DNA of 14,147 nucleotides from UBA9845 sp051889975 (GCA_051889975.1 JBJFDJ010000014.1:1-14147); one strand, 5' to 3'. Shown: positions 5,262 through 13,766, numbered from the stretch's first letter. Notes: generated by a model from the sequence alone, not told the origin. Numbers and translations: made by a program.

Positions 5262-7841
5262 ATGAATTTAGATAAATTTACACAAAAGAGCATTGAATGT
5301 TTGCAAAATGCACAAAACATAGCAATGCAAAATGGCAATCAAGAACTTGGTTCTTTGCATATATTAATGGCTCTTGCAAGTGATTATGATGGGTTGATTT
5401 TTCAAATTTTAACCGATATGAAAGCCGACACAAACAAACTTTTAAGCAACCTTAAAAAAGCAATTGACAATTTGCCAAAAGTGCAACCGGCAACAGATGT
5501 GTATTTGTCGGGCGAGGCAAACAGGATTTTGATGTTTGCACAAGATGTTGCAATGCAAATGAAAGATGAATATGTTTCTGTTGAGCATATCTTTTTGGCA
5601 ATATTTGAAAAAGCCGACAAGACTGCAAGAGATATTTTGTTGCAATGTGGAATTTCAAGAGATGGTTTTACAAAAGAACTTGTTAATGTGCGTGGCAACA
5701 CACGGGTGACGACTGACAGCCCAGAAGGCACTTACAACGCACTTAAAAAATATGGCACCGACCTTGTTGCACTTGCAAGAGAGCACAAGATTGACCCAGT
5801 TATTGGCAGAGATAGTGAAATAAGAGACGCAATAATGATTTTGAGCCGAAAGACAAAAAACAACCCCGTTTTGATTGGCGAAGCAGGCGTTGGAAAAACT
5901 GCCATTGTTGAAGGTCTTGCTCAACGAATTGTCAGCGGTGATGTGCCAACAAATTTAAAGAATAGAACTATTTTTTCACTTGATATGGGTGCGCTTGTTT
6001 CTGGCGCAAAATATCGTGGCGAATTTGAAGAAAGACTTAAAGCAGTTTTAAATGAAGTCAAAAAGAGTGAAGGCAGGATTATTTTGTTTATTGACGAGTT
6101 GCACACAATTGTTGGCGCAGGCAAAACTGATGGCGCAATGGACGCTGGCAATTTGCTTAAACCAATGCTTGCGCGTGGAGAACTTCACTGCATTGGCGCA
6201 ACAACTTTAAATGAATATCACAAATACATTGAAAAAGACCCAGCCCTAGAACGAAGATTTCAAACAGTGCTTGTCACCGAGCCAACAGTTGCCGATACAA
6301 TTGCAATTTTGCGTGGACTAAAAGAGAGATATGAAGTTTATCATGGCGTTAAAATAAGTGATAGTGCACTGATAAGCGCTTCAACTTTGTCAAACAGATA
6401 TATAACCGACAGATTTTTGCCAGACAAAGCCATAGACCTAGTTGATGAAGCGTGTGCAATGGTCAAAACAGAAATTGACTCAATGCCAACACAAATGGAC
6501 GAAATTAGGCACAAGATGATACAACTGCAAATAGAAGAAACTGCACTCAAAAAAGAGACAGACAAACTTTCTAAGTCGCATCTATTAGAAATACAAAAAG
6601 AACTTGCCGAACTGCAAGACAAATTTAATCAACTCAGTGCAAAGTGGAAAAAGGAAAAGGAAAACATAAACAAAGTTCAGTTGTTAAAAGAACAGATTTC
6701 CGAAGTCAACGCACAAATTGAAAATGCTCAAAGAGAATATGACTTAAACAAAGCCGCCGAGTTAAAATACTCAAAACTCACCAATTTGCAATCGCAACTT
6801 GCCGAAGCAGAAAAGACGGTTGAAAATGAAAAGAATGGCATTTTGCGAAATATGGTCACGGATGAAGAAATCAGGCAAGTCGTTTCAAAGTGGACGGGAA
6901 TTCCTGTTAACAACTTGCAAGAAAGTGAAAGAGAAAAGATTTTAAAATTGCCAGAAATTTTGCACAGTCGTGTTGTTGGACAAGACGAAGCAGTGCAAAA
7001 AGTTTCAAACGCAATTTTGCGTTCAAGGGCAGGCATACAAGACCCAAACAGACCACTTGGCTCATTTTTGTTTTTAGGTCCAACGGGCGTGGGCAAAACC
7101 GAACTTTCAAAAACGCTTTGCCAGGCACTTTTTGACAACGAAAAAAATATCATAAGAATTGATATGAGTGAGTATATGGAAAAATTTTCTGTTTCGCGTC
7201 TCATTGGTGCGCCACCGGGATATGTTGGATATGAAGAAGGCGGACAACTAACCGAAGCAGTTAGACGAAAGCCATATTCAGTTGTGCTGTTTGATGAGAT
7301 AGAAAAAGCGCACCCAGATGTCTTTAACATTTTGTTGCAAATTTTGGATGACGGCAGAATAACTGACTCGCTTGGCAAAACTGTAGATTTTAAAAACACA
7401 ATCATCATTTTAACATCAAATCTTGGCGCTGATGCAATTATGCAAAGCATAGAGCAAAATCACAAAATAACTGAACAAACAAGACTTGAAATCAAAGAAA
7501 TTTTAAAGCAACACTTCAGACCAGAATTTTTAAACAGACTCGACGACATAATTTTGTTCCAGCCACTTCAACAAGACCAAATCTCCAAAATTGTTGATTT
7601 GCTTTTGCAAAAATTAAAGGCAAGACTTGCCGACAAGCAACTTGAACTTGTCGTCACTCAAAGTGCAAAGGAATATATAATCAAAAACGGCTACGACCAA
7701 GCATTTGGTGCAAGACCACTTAAAAGATTTATTCAAGACACCGTTGAAACGGTTGTTGCGCAAAAGATATTAAGCCAAGATTTGTCAGCAGGTTCAATAA
7801 TCACAATTGACGCAAAAGATGACAGTTTGATTGTAAAATAA
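5262..7841 (+). CDS. clpB: ATP-dependent disaggregase ClpB (Hsp104 family)
   Basis: ClpB is a hexameric AAA+ machine that, with DnaK/DnaJ/GrpE, threads aggregated proteins through its pore and frees them for refolding in the cytoplasm. The 859 residues match the family. Order: N-terminal Clp repeat domain (1 to about 145), NBD1 with Walker A GEAGVGKT (206-213) and Walker B IILFIDE, coiled-coil middle domain (about 400-525) that DnaK regulates, NBD2 with Walker A GPTGVGKT (606-613) and Walker B VVLFDEIEKAHPD, and sensor-2 GARPLKR near the end. The middle domain separates it from ClpA and shorter ClpC. The ATG at 5262 is preferred over one at 5247: GGAGG (5249-5253) lies 8 nt before 5262 and overlaps the earlier ATG, which would sit almost at the transcript end. 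CIRCE implies HrcA-controlled heat induction. Confidence 0.97.
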   Translation: MNLDKFTQKSIECLQNAQNIAMQNGNQELGSLHILMALASDYDGLIFQILTDMKADTNKLLSNLKKAIDNLPKVQPATDVYLSGEANRILMFAQDVAMQMKDEYVSVEHIFLAIFEKADKTARDILLQCGISRDGFTKELVNVRGNTRVTTDSPEGTYNALKKYGTDLVALAREHKIDPVIGRDSEIRDAIMILSRKTKNNPVLIGEAGVGKTAIVEGLAQRIVSGDVPTNLKNRTIFSLDMGALVSGAKYRGEFEERLKAVLNEVKKSEGRIILFIDELHTIVGAGKTDGAMDAGNLLKPMLARGELHCIGATTLNEYHKYIEKDPALERRFQTVLVTEPTVADTIAILRGLKERYEVYHGVKISDSALISASTLSNRYITDRFLPDKAIDLVDEACAMVKTEIDSMPTQMDEIRHKMIQLQIEETALKKETDKLSKSHLLEIQKELAELQDKFNQLSAKWKKEKENINKVQLLKEQISEVNAQIENAQREYDLNKAAELKYSKLTNLQSQLAEAEKTVENEKNGILRNMVTDEEIRQVVSKWTGIPVNNLQESEREKILKLPEILHSRVVGQDEAVQKVSNAILRSRAGIQDPNRPLGSFLFLGPTGVGKTELSKTLCQALFDNEKNIIRIDMSEYMEKFSVSRLIGAPPGYVGYEEGGQLTEAVRRKPYSVVLFDEIEKAHPDVFNILLQILDDGRITDSLGKTVDFKNTIIILTSNLGADAIMQSIEQNHKITEQTRLEIKEILKQHFRPEFLNRLDDIILFQPLQQDQISKIVDLLLQKLKARLADKQLELVVTQSAKEYIIKNGYDQAFGARPLKRFIQDTVETVVAQKILSQDLSAGSIITIDAKDDSLIVK

Positions 7842-8026
7842 AATTGTAGTTTGCTCCTTTTAACATTCTTTTGGTTTATTTAACAAGAATTTGTTATTGT
7901 TTTTATAACAATTGGATTGTGGCTATTTGTTGATTTTTAATCTTTAACATTTTGTCAGATAATAAAAAATTATCTACAAAAAATTCTGTTTTTTGCTCTT
8001 TGGCTATTAAAATGTGCAAAATTAAA
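7842..8026. other. clpB 3' region with weak hairpins, no clear terminator
   Basis: No strong terminator follows clpB. Two hairpins share one segment and exclude each other: TAACAA/TTGTTA (7881-7886 with 7891-7896) and TTGTTAT/ATAACAA (7891-7897 with 7905-7911). Further on are AGATAAT/ATTATCT (7957-7963 with 7969-7975) and an A6/T6-type hairpin around 7976-7995 ending in a T run. All are AT-rich. Any of them could end the clpB transcript, but none is convincing. Confidence 0.3.
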
Positions 8027-8056
8027 TTGCATTTTTTACAATAAATATGATATGCT
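8027..8056 (+). promoter_or_regulatory. Likely promoter of the lipoprotein gene
   Basis: TTGCAT (8027-8032), an 18-nt spacer and TATGCT (8051-8056), which is preceded by TG at 8048-8049 as in an extended -10 element. The predicted start near 8063 leaves about 30 nt of leader, including AAAGGAG at 8081-8087. Confidence 0.5.
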
Positions 8057-8093
8057 AAATATATAAATGCAATAGAGTTTAAAGGAGAATGAT

Positions 8094-10472
8094 ATGTTAA
8101 AGAAAAAATCCATTTTAACCTATTTATTTGCAGTGTGTTTGATAATTCCAGCTATTTTGATGTTATCAGCATGTGGTGAAAAGAAATTTAGTTACATTGA
8201 TGCAGAGTTTTTAAATCAAGGCTCTAATTATATTTCTTGTGACTATGGCGATAATGCTGGGCTTGATAGTTTTAAAATTTTGGCTTATTATTCAGATGAT
8301 TCAACAGAAGATTTAAGTTTGCAAGATGTTATAGTAAAAATAGAGTATTATGAAAATGATTCTTTTAGCCCTAGTGATTTAGACTTAAATTCATATTTAA
8401 ACAAAGTTGAATCAAATACACTTGATGCTGGCACTTACACAATTAATTTAACTTATATGGGGTCAACTGTATCGCTTACCGCCGAGGTCTATGCAGTTGC
8501 AAACACTTTAGATTACGAACTAGATTTAACAACAAATGTTAACTCGATGGGTGGCAAAACAATTACGGATAACAATGTTATTTTCTATGGCACAAAAGCC
8601 AGTGCTGTTAATTCGGTTGTTAAGGCAAACAATCAGGTTATTCCAAACAGCCAAGTAGACGGGCTTTATATCTTAATGAAAAACGTTGACGGGCAAACAA
8701 ATATGACTGAATATTATAATGTCAAAGACAATATGCCTGACAATTTGTTAACTCCACAAGAATATGACCAAAACAATTTGTTGTATGAAATTTCTTGTGA
8801 TGATGCATTTGATAGTTTAAGCGAAATCACACCGGGCGAATATTTGATTTGTGCAAAAATCAAAGAAACAAATAATTTCTATTCAACCTATTCAAGTTTC
8901 CAAAAAATAGAAATCATAAAAGCACCTTTCACCATTGTAAATGACGAACTTACATCTGATAATTATGATACTTATGGTGGATTACAATACACTTGGGCAT
9001 TTGATGTTTCAAAAGGCGTAAGCAAAGATGTTACATTTAATGATATGTTGGCAAACGAAGAAAACAACTTTTATCATACGAATGATTATTTTTCTGGTGG
9101 TTCAATTTCTTTAATTTTGAAGGCAGGGCAACAAACAGCACAAGAGTCAATAACTCTTAACAACATTGTTAATGGCGAGGAAGAAGAAAATAATATTTCA
9201 AAGTTGTTGAACTATGGAAATTTTGTTGCAGTTCCTTTTGATGGCGAAACAAAATTGCCAGTTTACAATGCACAGCAAAAAGGTGCAAACTTAACTGCAA
9301 GGGTTAAGTTTGTTCCTAATGAATACTATCAAAATTTATACGATGAGTCTGAACCATTTTTAATTAAACTTACGGTTAATAAAGGTTCGTATATTATTCC
9401 TAGACCAACAATAAATACTAATGAATATACTTATGATGAAGATGGCATTTTGCCAAGTGTTATGTCGTTTAATTATTTTAATTATGCTTCTCAATTTGTT
9501 GCTGACAAGAGCGCTGGTCTTGCCGAAAGTTATAAATCAGAAAATTATAATGATATGTGGCAATTTAGCGCCACGGGTGCTGGAACTTATTCAACAACAT
9601 TATATTTTTCTGGCAATGACATAACAAACAATATTGTAAATTTCTATTGGGAAGAAGACAAAAACACACCTCATGGTTCAAATTATTCTGCCGAATATGT
9701 TAAAAAAACAATAGATGGCACCGAATACATTGTTGGTGTAACATACACATGGATTGTTGAAAAAGAAGAATTTGATAATTTGGCTAACTTTATATATGAT
9801 GAAAATGGCTTTGGCTTACATCTCAATGAAAAAGGCGAGGCAATTATAAGATTTGGTCTTGGGCCAGATTCATATTATGAAGGTTTGAAATTAACATGGA
9901 GCGTGTTAAACAAAGGTGTTGCCATTGACGAATATGCAACAACAACTGCAACTGGAACATTGACAGACGTTCCGGGCAAAGAAGGCAACAGCAGATATAA
10001 AAAATTTGTTTTAGATACAAGTGGGCTAGAACCAAGTGCAATGTATTTTAACATAGGGTTAACTATTACTGCAGTTGGCTCTGATAACTTTGGACCAATT
10101 AACTCAGAAAATATCATTGTTGGTTTAAGTGGTTATAGTTATTATGAAGATGAAAATGTATGCAAACAATTCTATGGCACCACAGCAAATGATGAAATAA
10201 TTTATACTGATTATCGTTTGTTTAATCAAGGTGACACACTTAAAACAGTTTTGGATTCATTAAACAAAATAACTGGAACAAATGGCACATGGACAATAAA
10301 AAATGCAGATGATACAGAAATAATTGATTATTCTAGCATCAGTTTAACAAATGCCTGCAAATATAAATTTGTGTTTACAAGCAGTGTTTGTTATATTAAC
10401 AATATAGATATAACAATACACTTCTTTGACCATGAGCCAGTGGCAGACGAATTTGATATTGCAACAGAGTAA
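8094..10472 (+). CDS. Large surface lipoprotein with probable Ig-like domains
   Basis: A 792-residue exported lipoprotein. A basic N-terminus (MLKKKS), a hydrophobic stretch and the lipobox LSAC put the lipidated cysteine at residue 27, so it should be anchored to the outer face of the membrane. The mature part is acidic and rich in Asn, Tyr, Thr and Ser, with beta-strand-like segments. Units resembling bacterial Ig/MBG-type domains include LDAGTYTINLTYMGSTVSL (about 110-128), ITPGEYLICAKIKETNNFY (about 245-263) and a GAGTYSTTLYFSG segment (about 494-506) followed by YTWIV. There is no LPXTG motif and no catalytic motif that I recognise. AAAGGAG lies 6 nt before the ATG. It is monocistronic, ending at a terminator. 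Adhesion, wall binding or glycan binding is possible; the function is unknown. Confidence 0.85.
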   Translation: MLKKKSILTYLFAVCLIIPAILMLSACGEKKFSYIDAEFLNQGSNYISCDYGDNAGLDSFKILAYYSDDSTEDLSLQDVIVKIEYYENDSFSPSDLDLNSYLNKVESNTLDAGTYTINLTYMGSTVSLTAEVYAVANTLDYELDLTTNVNSMGGKTITDNNVIFYGTKASAVNSVVKANNQVIPNSQVDGLYILMKNVDGQTNMTEYYNVKDNMPDNLLTPQEYDQNNLLYEISCDDAFDSLSEITPGEYLICAKIKETNNFYSTYSSFQKIEIIKAPFTIVNDELTSDNYDTYGGLQYTWAFDVSKGVSKDVTFNDMLANEENNFYHTNDYFSGGSISLILKAGQQTAQESITLNNIVNGEEEENNISKLLNYGNFVAVPFDGETKLPVYNAQQKGANLTARVKFVPNEYYQNLYDESEPFLIKLTVNKGSYIIPRPTINTNEYTYDEDGILPSVMSFNYFNYASQFVADKSAGLAESYKSENYNDMWQFSATGAGTYSTTLYFSGNDITNNIVNFYWEEDKNTPHGSNYSAEYVKKTIDGTEYIVGVTYTWIVEKEEFDNLANFIYDENGFGLHLNEKGEAIIRFGLGPDSYYEGLKLTWSVLNKGVAIDEYATTTATGTLTDVPGKEGNSRYKKFVLDTSGLEPSAMYFNIGLTITAVGSDNFGPINSENIIVGLSGYSYYEDENVCKQFYGTTANDEIIYTDYRLFNQGDTLKTVLDSLNKITGTNGTWTIKNADDTEIIDYSSISLTNACKYKFVFTSSVCYINNIDITIHFFDHEPVADEFDIATE

Positions 10473-10486
10473 AAAATTTTAAATAT

Positions 10487-10520
10487 AATGAGCCATATAG
10501 TTTTATATGACTCATTTTTT
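10487..10520 (+). terminator. Rho-independent terminator of the lipoprotein gene
   Basis: A 13-pair stem with one C/A mismatch (10487-10499 with 10504-10516) and a 4-nt loop runs into a T tract to 10520. It begins 14 nt after the stop codon. The opposite strand has a T-rich tail too, so it may also stop transcripts of the convergent ZIP gene, for which I see no better terminator in 10521-10630. Confidence 0.8.
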
Positions 10521-10630
10521 GTTTTTAAAAAATTATTTAATTTGAAATTTTAGTTTTTTTATAAAAAAAGCAAGCGTTGTTAAAAAAACTGCATAATAAA
10601 AATGTAAACAAAATTTTTTTAGTCTGATGC

Positions 10631-11410
10631 TTACCCCAAAACTATGTCAAGCGTCATCATAATCAAAAAACCAACAACAAATGCCCATGTGCCAATGTGT
10701 GAGTTTTCAAGTTGACTTTCTGGCAACAAGTCTTCAACAGACACAAATAACATACAGCCAGCCGAAAAACATAACAGCCACGGCATCAAAAATTGTATTT
10801 TTGTTGCCAAAAACAAACCAATTATTGCAAATATGGGCTCAATTGCGCCACTTAAAACGCCAACTCCAAAACTCTTTAACTTGTTGTTTGTTGACTTGTA
10901 AATGGGTAGTGAAACTGCCAAACCTTCGGGCAAATTTTGGATTGCAATGCCTATGGCAAGCCCCATAGCACCTGCCAAAGCACTGTTGACATTGCACAAA
11001 ACAGCCCCACCTATTGCAAACCCAACTGCCAAACCCTCGGGAATGTTGTGAATTGTAAAGGCAATTAAAAACCTGTTCAATTTTTTGTTAAAGCAGGCAT
11101 CATTTGTTTTTTCGCTGTTAAATTTTTTTAACAGCACATCAGCACAAAGCACAAACAAACAACCCAAAATTATTCCCACAATTGCAGGCAAAAATTTTAG
11201 GTGTGAAAAATCTTCGCCAATATAGTTAAACGATGGCATAATCATACTCCAAATGCAAGCTGATATCATAATGCCTGCAGAAAATCCATTTATTATGGCA
11301 GATATTTTTTTGTTGATATCAGTTCTCAAAAAAAACACCAAAGCCGAACCAACTGTTGTCAACACAAAAGGCAACAAAATGCCAATTAATTCATAAAAAA
11401 TGCTATTCAT
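10631..11410 (-). CDS. ZIP-family divalent metal transporter (GufA-like)
   Basis: A 259-residue inner-membrane protein with about eight hydrophobic helices and both ZIP metal-site helices. TM4 carries HNIPEGLAVG (H121, N122, E125) and TM5 carries QNLPEGLAVSLP (Q158, N159, E162). A glutamine at the first TM5 position is typical of the GufA/ZIP11-like branch, as in the structurally known BbZIP, so this is not a lost ligand. ZIP proteins bring Zn, Mn, Fe or similar ions into the cytoplasm; the exact metal cannot be read here. The start is the ATG at 11410, with AGGAG (11416-11420) 5 nt upstream. A TTG one codon earlier lies too close to the AGGAG. The gene is divergent from gpmI, a manganese enzyme, but a functional link is only speculation. 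Confidence 0.9.
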   Translation of the reverse strand: MNSIFYELIGILLPFVLTTVGSALVFFLRTDINKKISAIINGFSAGIMISACIWSMIMPSFNYIGEDFSHLKFLPAIVGIILGCLFVLCADVLLKKFNSEKTNDACFNKKLNRFLIAFTIHNIPEGLAVGFAIGGAVLCNVNSALAGAMGLAIGIAIQNLPEGLAVSLPIYKSTNNKLKSFGVGVLSGAIEPIFAIIGLFLATKIQFLMPWLLCFSAGCMLFVSVEDLLPESQLENSHIGTWAFVVGFLIMMTLDIVLG

Positions 11411-11438
11411 CAATTCTCCTGCGTTAAGGTAAAATTTT

Positions 11439-11468
11439 GCTATATCATTCTATTAATTTGTTTGACAT
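11439..11468 (-). promoter_or_regulatory. Possible promoter of the ZIP gene
   Basis: On the minus strand, ATGTCA (11468-11463), an 18-nt spacer and TATAGC (11444-11439), with TG placed as in an extended -10. It would give a leader of about 22 nt. The -35 match is only 4 of 6. I see no metal-regulator box such as a Fur or Zur palindrome in 11414-11571. Confidence 0.4.
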
Positions 11469-11571
11469 TATGTTAAATTGTTTTTCTTATTTTTATTTGT
11501 TTTAAATTGGTTTTAACAAATTTTCAAACGCACCATATAATCAACAATTGTTTTGTGTTAACTTTAAATAT

Positions 11572-11600
11572 TTGACTTTTTTTGGGCGATAATATATAAA
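11572..11600 (+). promoter_or_regulatory. SigA-type promoter of gpmI
   Basis: TTGACT (11572-11577), a 17-nt spacer and TATAAA (11595-11600). The predicted start is near 11607, giving an AT-rich leader of about 80 nt. I see no stable structure in it. AAAAGGAG ends at 11684, 5 nt before the start codon. Confidence 0.75.
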
Positions 11601-11689
11601 TATATTAAACTTATTAAATATAAAACTTTGTAAATTTTGTAGTATTTCATAACAAATAACAGAGTTTTAAAACAATAAAAGGAGTTTTT

Positions 11690-13192
11690 ATGGTCACATT
11701 AATTATACTTGATGGTTTTGGTCAAAGAGAAGAAGTTTTTGGCAATGCTATTAAATCTGCCGGAACTCCACACCTTGATAAATTGTTTAAAAACTATCCT
11801 TTTACTTTGCTTAAAGCAAGTGGTGAAAGCGTGGGGCTTCCTGCTGGGCAGATGGGCAACAGTGAAGTTGGGCATTTAACACTTGGCAGTGGCAGAGTAA
11901 ACTGGCAAGATTTGATGAAGATTAACAAAGATATAAAGTCGGGCGAATTTGCAAACAACCCAAATTTGATAAAAGCATTTAAGCATGCTCAAAACAACAA
12001 AAGCAATTTGCACATCATGGGGCTTTTGTCAAATGGTGGTGTGCACTCGCATATAAATCATCTATATGCTATTTTAGATTGTGCCAAAAAGTATGATATT
12101 TCAACTGTATATCTTCACATTTTCACAGACGGCAGAGACACAAAATTTGATAGCGCAATTGATTTTGTAACCGATTTGCAAACAAAAATACAAAACACAA
12201 ACACAAAAATTGCAAGTGTGAGTGGTCGTGTGTATGCCATGGATAGAGAGCAACGATATGACCGACTTAAAAAAGCATATGATGTGCTTGTGTTTGGCAA
12301 GGGAAAAACTTCAACGAGTGCAAAAGATTGCTTGCAGACAAGTTACAAAAATGGCATTTATGACGAGTTTGTTGAGCCAACAATAATTGATAAAAACGGC
12401 ATAATTAATGATAATGACAGCGTTATTCTTTACAACTTTCGTTCTGACCGTGCAAGAGAATTAACTTTTGCTTTAACCGATGAAAATTTTGCACATTTTA
12501 AAACAAAGCATTTTAAAAATTTGCTGTTTACACCAATGACCGAATATGCAAAAGAATTATCAAACCTTAACACTCTTTATCCACCACAAACAATACAAGA
12601 TAATTTGTCGGCAATCATATCAAAAAACGGCTTAAAACAATTTCATATTGCCGAAACAACAAAATATGCACATGTTACTTTTTTCTTTAATGGCACAATA
12701 GAAAAACCTTATGATGGCGAAGATAGAAAACTTATTGAAAGCATAAATGTTCAAGATTTTTCGGCATACCCAAAAATGAGAGCAGAAGAGATAACGGAAG
12801 AGACTTTAAAAGCAATTAATTCTGGCAAATATGACTTTATTTTGATAAATTATTCAAACCCTGATATGATAGGTCACACGGGCGATTTTGAAGCCACAAA
12901 AAAAGCAATCAGTTGCGTTGAAGCCGAAGCCAGCAAAGTTGCACTTGCAACTTTAAATGCTGGTGGGGAGTGTATTATCACAGCAGACCATGGCAATGCA
13001 GAACTTATGATTGATAGTGATGGCAAAAAAATCACATCTCACACAACCAGCCCTGTTCCTTGCGTTTTGTTAAGCAAACGACACAAAGACAAAAAACTGT
13101 TGCAAAATGGGTCAATTGCAAACATTGCACCAACCATTTTAAAACTTTTGGATATTCCAATCCCAAGCACAATGACAAAACCTTTGTTTTAA
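11690..13192 (+). CDS. gpmI: 2,3-bisphosphoglycerate-independent phosphoglycerate mutase
   Basis: This enzyme interconverts 3- and 2-phosphoglycerate in glycolysis and gluconeogenesis, using two Mn ions and a phosphoserine intermediate. The 500 residues are slightly shorter than the usual 510-515. The alkaline-phosphatase-like domain supplies LDGFG with metal ligand D8, catalytic S58 in GQMGNSEVGH, NPDMIGHTG (D392, H396), TADHGN (D433, H434) and H451 in SHTTSPVP. The inserted transferase domain has SNGGVHSHINHL (H119), FTDGRDT, SGRVYAMDREQRYDR and NFRSDRARE. All expected active-site residues appear intact. Its N-terminus is trimmed: the protein starts directly at the first strand. The ATG is supported by the GGAG 5 nt upstream. 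It stands alone here, not in the gap-pgk-tpi cluster common in Bacillota. Confidence 0.97.
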   Translation: MVTLIILDGFGQREEVFGNAIKSAGTPHLDKLFKNYPFTLLKASGESVGLPAGQMGNSEVGHLTLGSGRVNWQDLMKINKDIKSGEFANNPNLIKAFKHAQNNKSNLHIMGLLSNGGVHSHINHLYAILDCAKKYDISTVYLHIFTDGRDTKFDSAIDFVTDLQTKIQNTNTKIASVSGRVYAMDREQRYDRLKKAYDVLVFGKGKTSTSAKDCLQTSYKNGIYDEFVEPTIIDKNGIINDNDSVILYNFRSDRARELTFALTDENFAHFKTKHFKNLLFTPMTEYAKELSNLNTLYPPQTIQDNLSAIISKNGLKQFHIAETTKYAHVTFFFNGTIEKPYDGEDRKLIESINVQDFSAYPKMRAEEITEETLKAINSGKYDFILINYSNPDMIGHTGDFEATKKAISCVEAEASKVALATLNAGGECIITADHGNAELMIDSDGKKITSHTTSPVPCVLLSKRHKDKKLLQNGSIANIAPTILKLLDIPIPSTMTKPLF

Positions 13193-13213
13193 AGCAAAAC
13201 ATTTTTATTTAAT

Positions 13214-13239
13214 AAAAAATGAGCAAAAACTTGCTCATT
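13214..13239 (-). terminator. Minus-strand terminator for the small Cys-rich gene
   Basis: A perfect 9-bp stem (13218-13226 with 13231-13239) and a 4-nt loop. The T tract follows only on the minus strand (A run 13214-13219 on the plus strand), so it ends the convergent minus-strand transcript. It is the first of two opposed terminators after gpmI. Confidence 0.75.
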
Positions 13240-13261
13240 AAAAGAAGAAAATTTTTTATGT

Positions 13262-13286
13262 AGATAGTCATAAGACTATCTTTTTT
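13262..13286 (+). terminator. Rho-independent terminator of gpmI
   Basis: A perfect 8-bp stem (AGATAGTC 13262-13269 with GACTATCT 13274-13281) and a 4-nt loop run into T to 13286. Those T residues overlap the antisense stop codon of the convergent gene (13285-13287). Confidence 0.85.
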
Positions 13287-13590
13287 AAAATCTAAATAAG
13301 TTACAAAAGTTACATCTTCTTCTGCGACATCTGTTGTTTCTATTGCAGTCAAAGTTGTCATCTCTGCCGTGGCAGTCATCTCTGTCATGGTCAAAAAATC
13401 TTTCACAATGGCACACAATTATGTTGCTACGCCTGCTATTCCAATTGTTTTCCCAGCATTCATCAAACCATTTGTTGCTGTTCCAACAATCATCATTATC
13501 TCTGCAATGACGATTGTCTCTTCTGTCATCAAAATCACCACAATTATTTCGCATGTTATTTTCACGCCAATTTCTACAACAATTAAACAT
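13285..13590 (-). CDS. Cys/Asn/Arg/Asp-rich small protein, 101 aa, unknown
   Basis: I do not recognise a family. The ATG at 13590 follows GGAG (13598-13601) by 7 nt; an ATG nine codons earlier falls on that ribosome binding site. The 101 residues contain 20 Asn, 19 Arg, 15 Asp, 13 Cys and 5 Trp, with no Ala, Pro, Gln, Thr or Tyr. Cysteines are spread throughout (4, 5, 17, 29, 35, 45, 60, 62, 73, 82, 88, 93, 96). There is no signal peptide or membrane segment. The alternating acidic and basic, Asn-rich, Cys-rich pattern resembles small low-complexity coat or spore-surface proteins of clostridia, or a metal-binding or disulfide-linked structural protein; this is inference only. Its own ribosome binding site and a convergent terminator support a real gene over the hydrophobic antisense ORF on the plus strand. 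Confidence 0.7.
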   Translation of the reverse strand: MFNCCRNWRENNMRNNCGDFDDRRDNRHCRDNDDCWNSNKWFDECWENNWNSRRSNIIVCHCERFFDHDRDDCHGRDDNFDCNRNNRCRRRRCNFCNLFRF

Positions 13591-13729
13591 AAATTTTCTC
13601 CTTTTTAAATTAAACACAAGTTATAAAAATGTTCAAACAAAAAAATTTTTGCAAAGTTTTTAACAAAAACTTAATCACACATAAATTTGCCATATTTTTT
13701 TACAAGATGTGTTTACAACATACTATTCA

Positions 13730-13766
13730 TTGCCAAAGTTAAATGTGATAAATAAATATTTGGCAA
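13730..13766. other. Inverted repeat in the 13591-13911 intergenic region
   Basis: TTGCCAAA (13730-13737) and TTTGGCAA (13759-13766) form perfect 8-bp arms around a 21-nt AT-rich loop, with no T tract on either side. It lies about 140 bp upstream of the Cys-rich gene and 145 bp upstream of the 45-residue ORF, so it could be an operator for either. A TATAAC box at 13625-13620 (minus strand) is a possible -10 for the Cys-rich gene, without a clear -35. The rest of the region shows nothing recognisable. Confidence 0.35.

Noticed and set aside
6728..7450. 240-aa open frame antisense to clpB
   Set aside because: It lies entirely within the coding region of a highly conserved gene on the other strand. 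Its Ser/Leu/Phe-rich, low-identity translation is a typical shadow, with no motif of its own.
10681..10968. 95-aa plus-strand ORF opposite the ZIP gene
   Set aside because: Antisense to a conserved membrane protein with clear ZIP motifs; its Gln/Leu-rich translation is typical of a shadow.
11462..11490. Plus-strand TTGACA in the zip-gpmI spacer with a poor -10 (TCTTAT)
   Set aside because: It is over 200 bp from gpmI, which has a better promoter at 11572-11600. The six bases are probably a by-product of the minus-strand promoter region.
13209..13418. 69-aa minus-strand ORF overlapping the end of the Cys-rich gene and both terminators
   Set aside because: It runs through the two hairpins and their T tracts, overlaps a better-supported gene in another frame, and I see no convincing ribosome binding site for it.
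13369..13608. 79-aa hydrophobic plus-strand ORF (Ile/Val/Thr-rich) opposite the Cys-rich gene
   Set aside because: It looks membrane-like, but I see no ribosome binding site or promoter. It extends over the minus-strand gene's start and ribosome binding site. The minus-strand frame has better signals.
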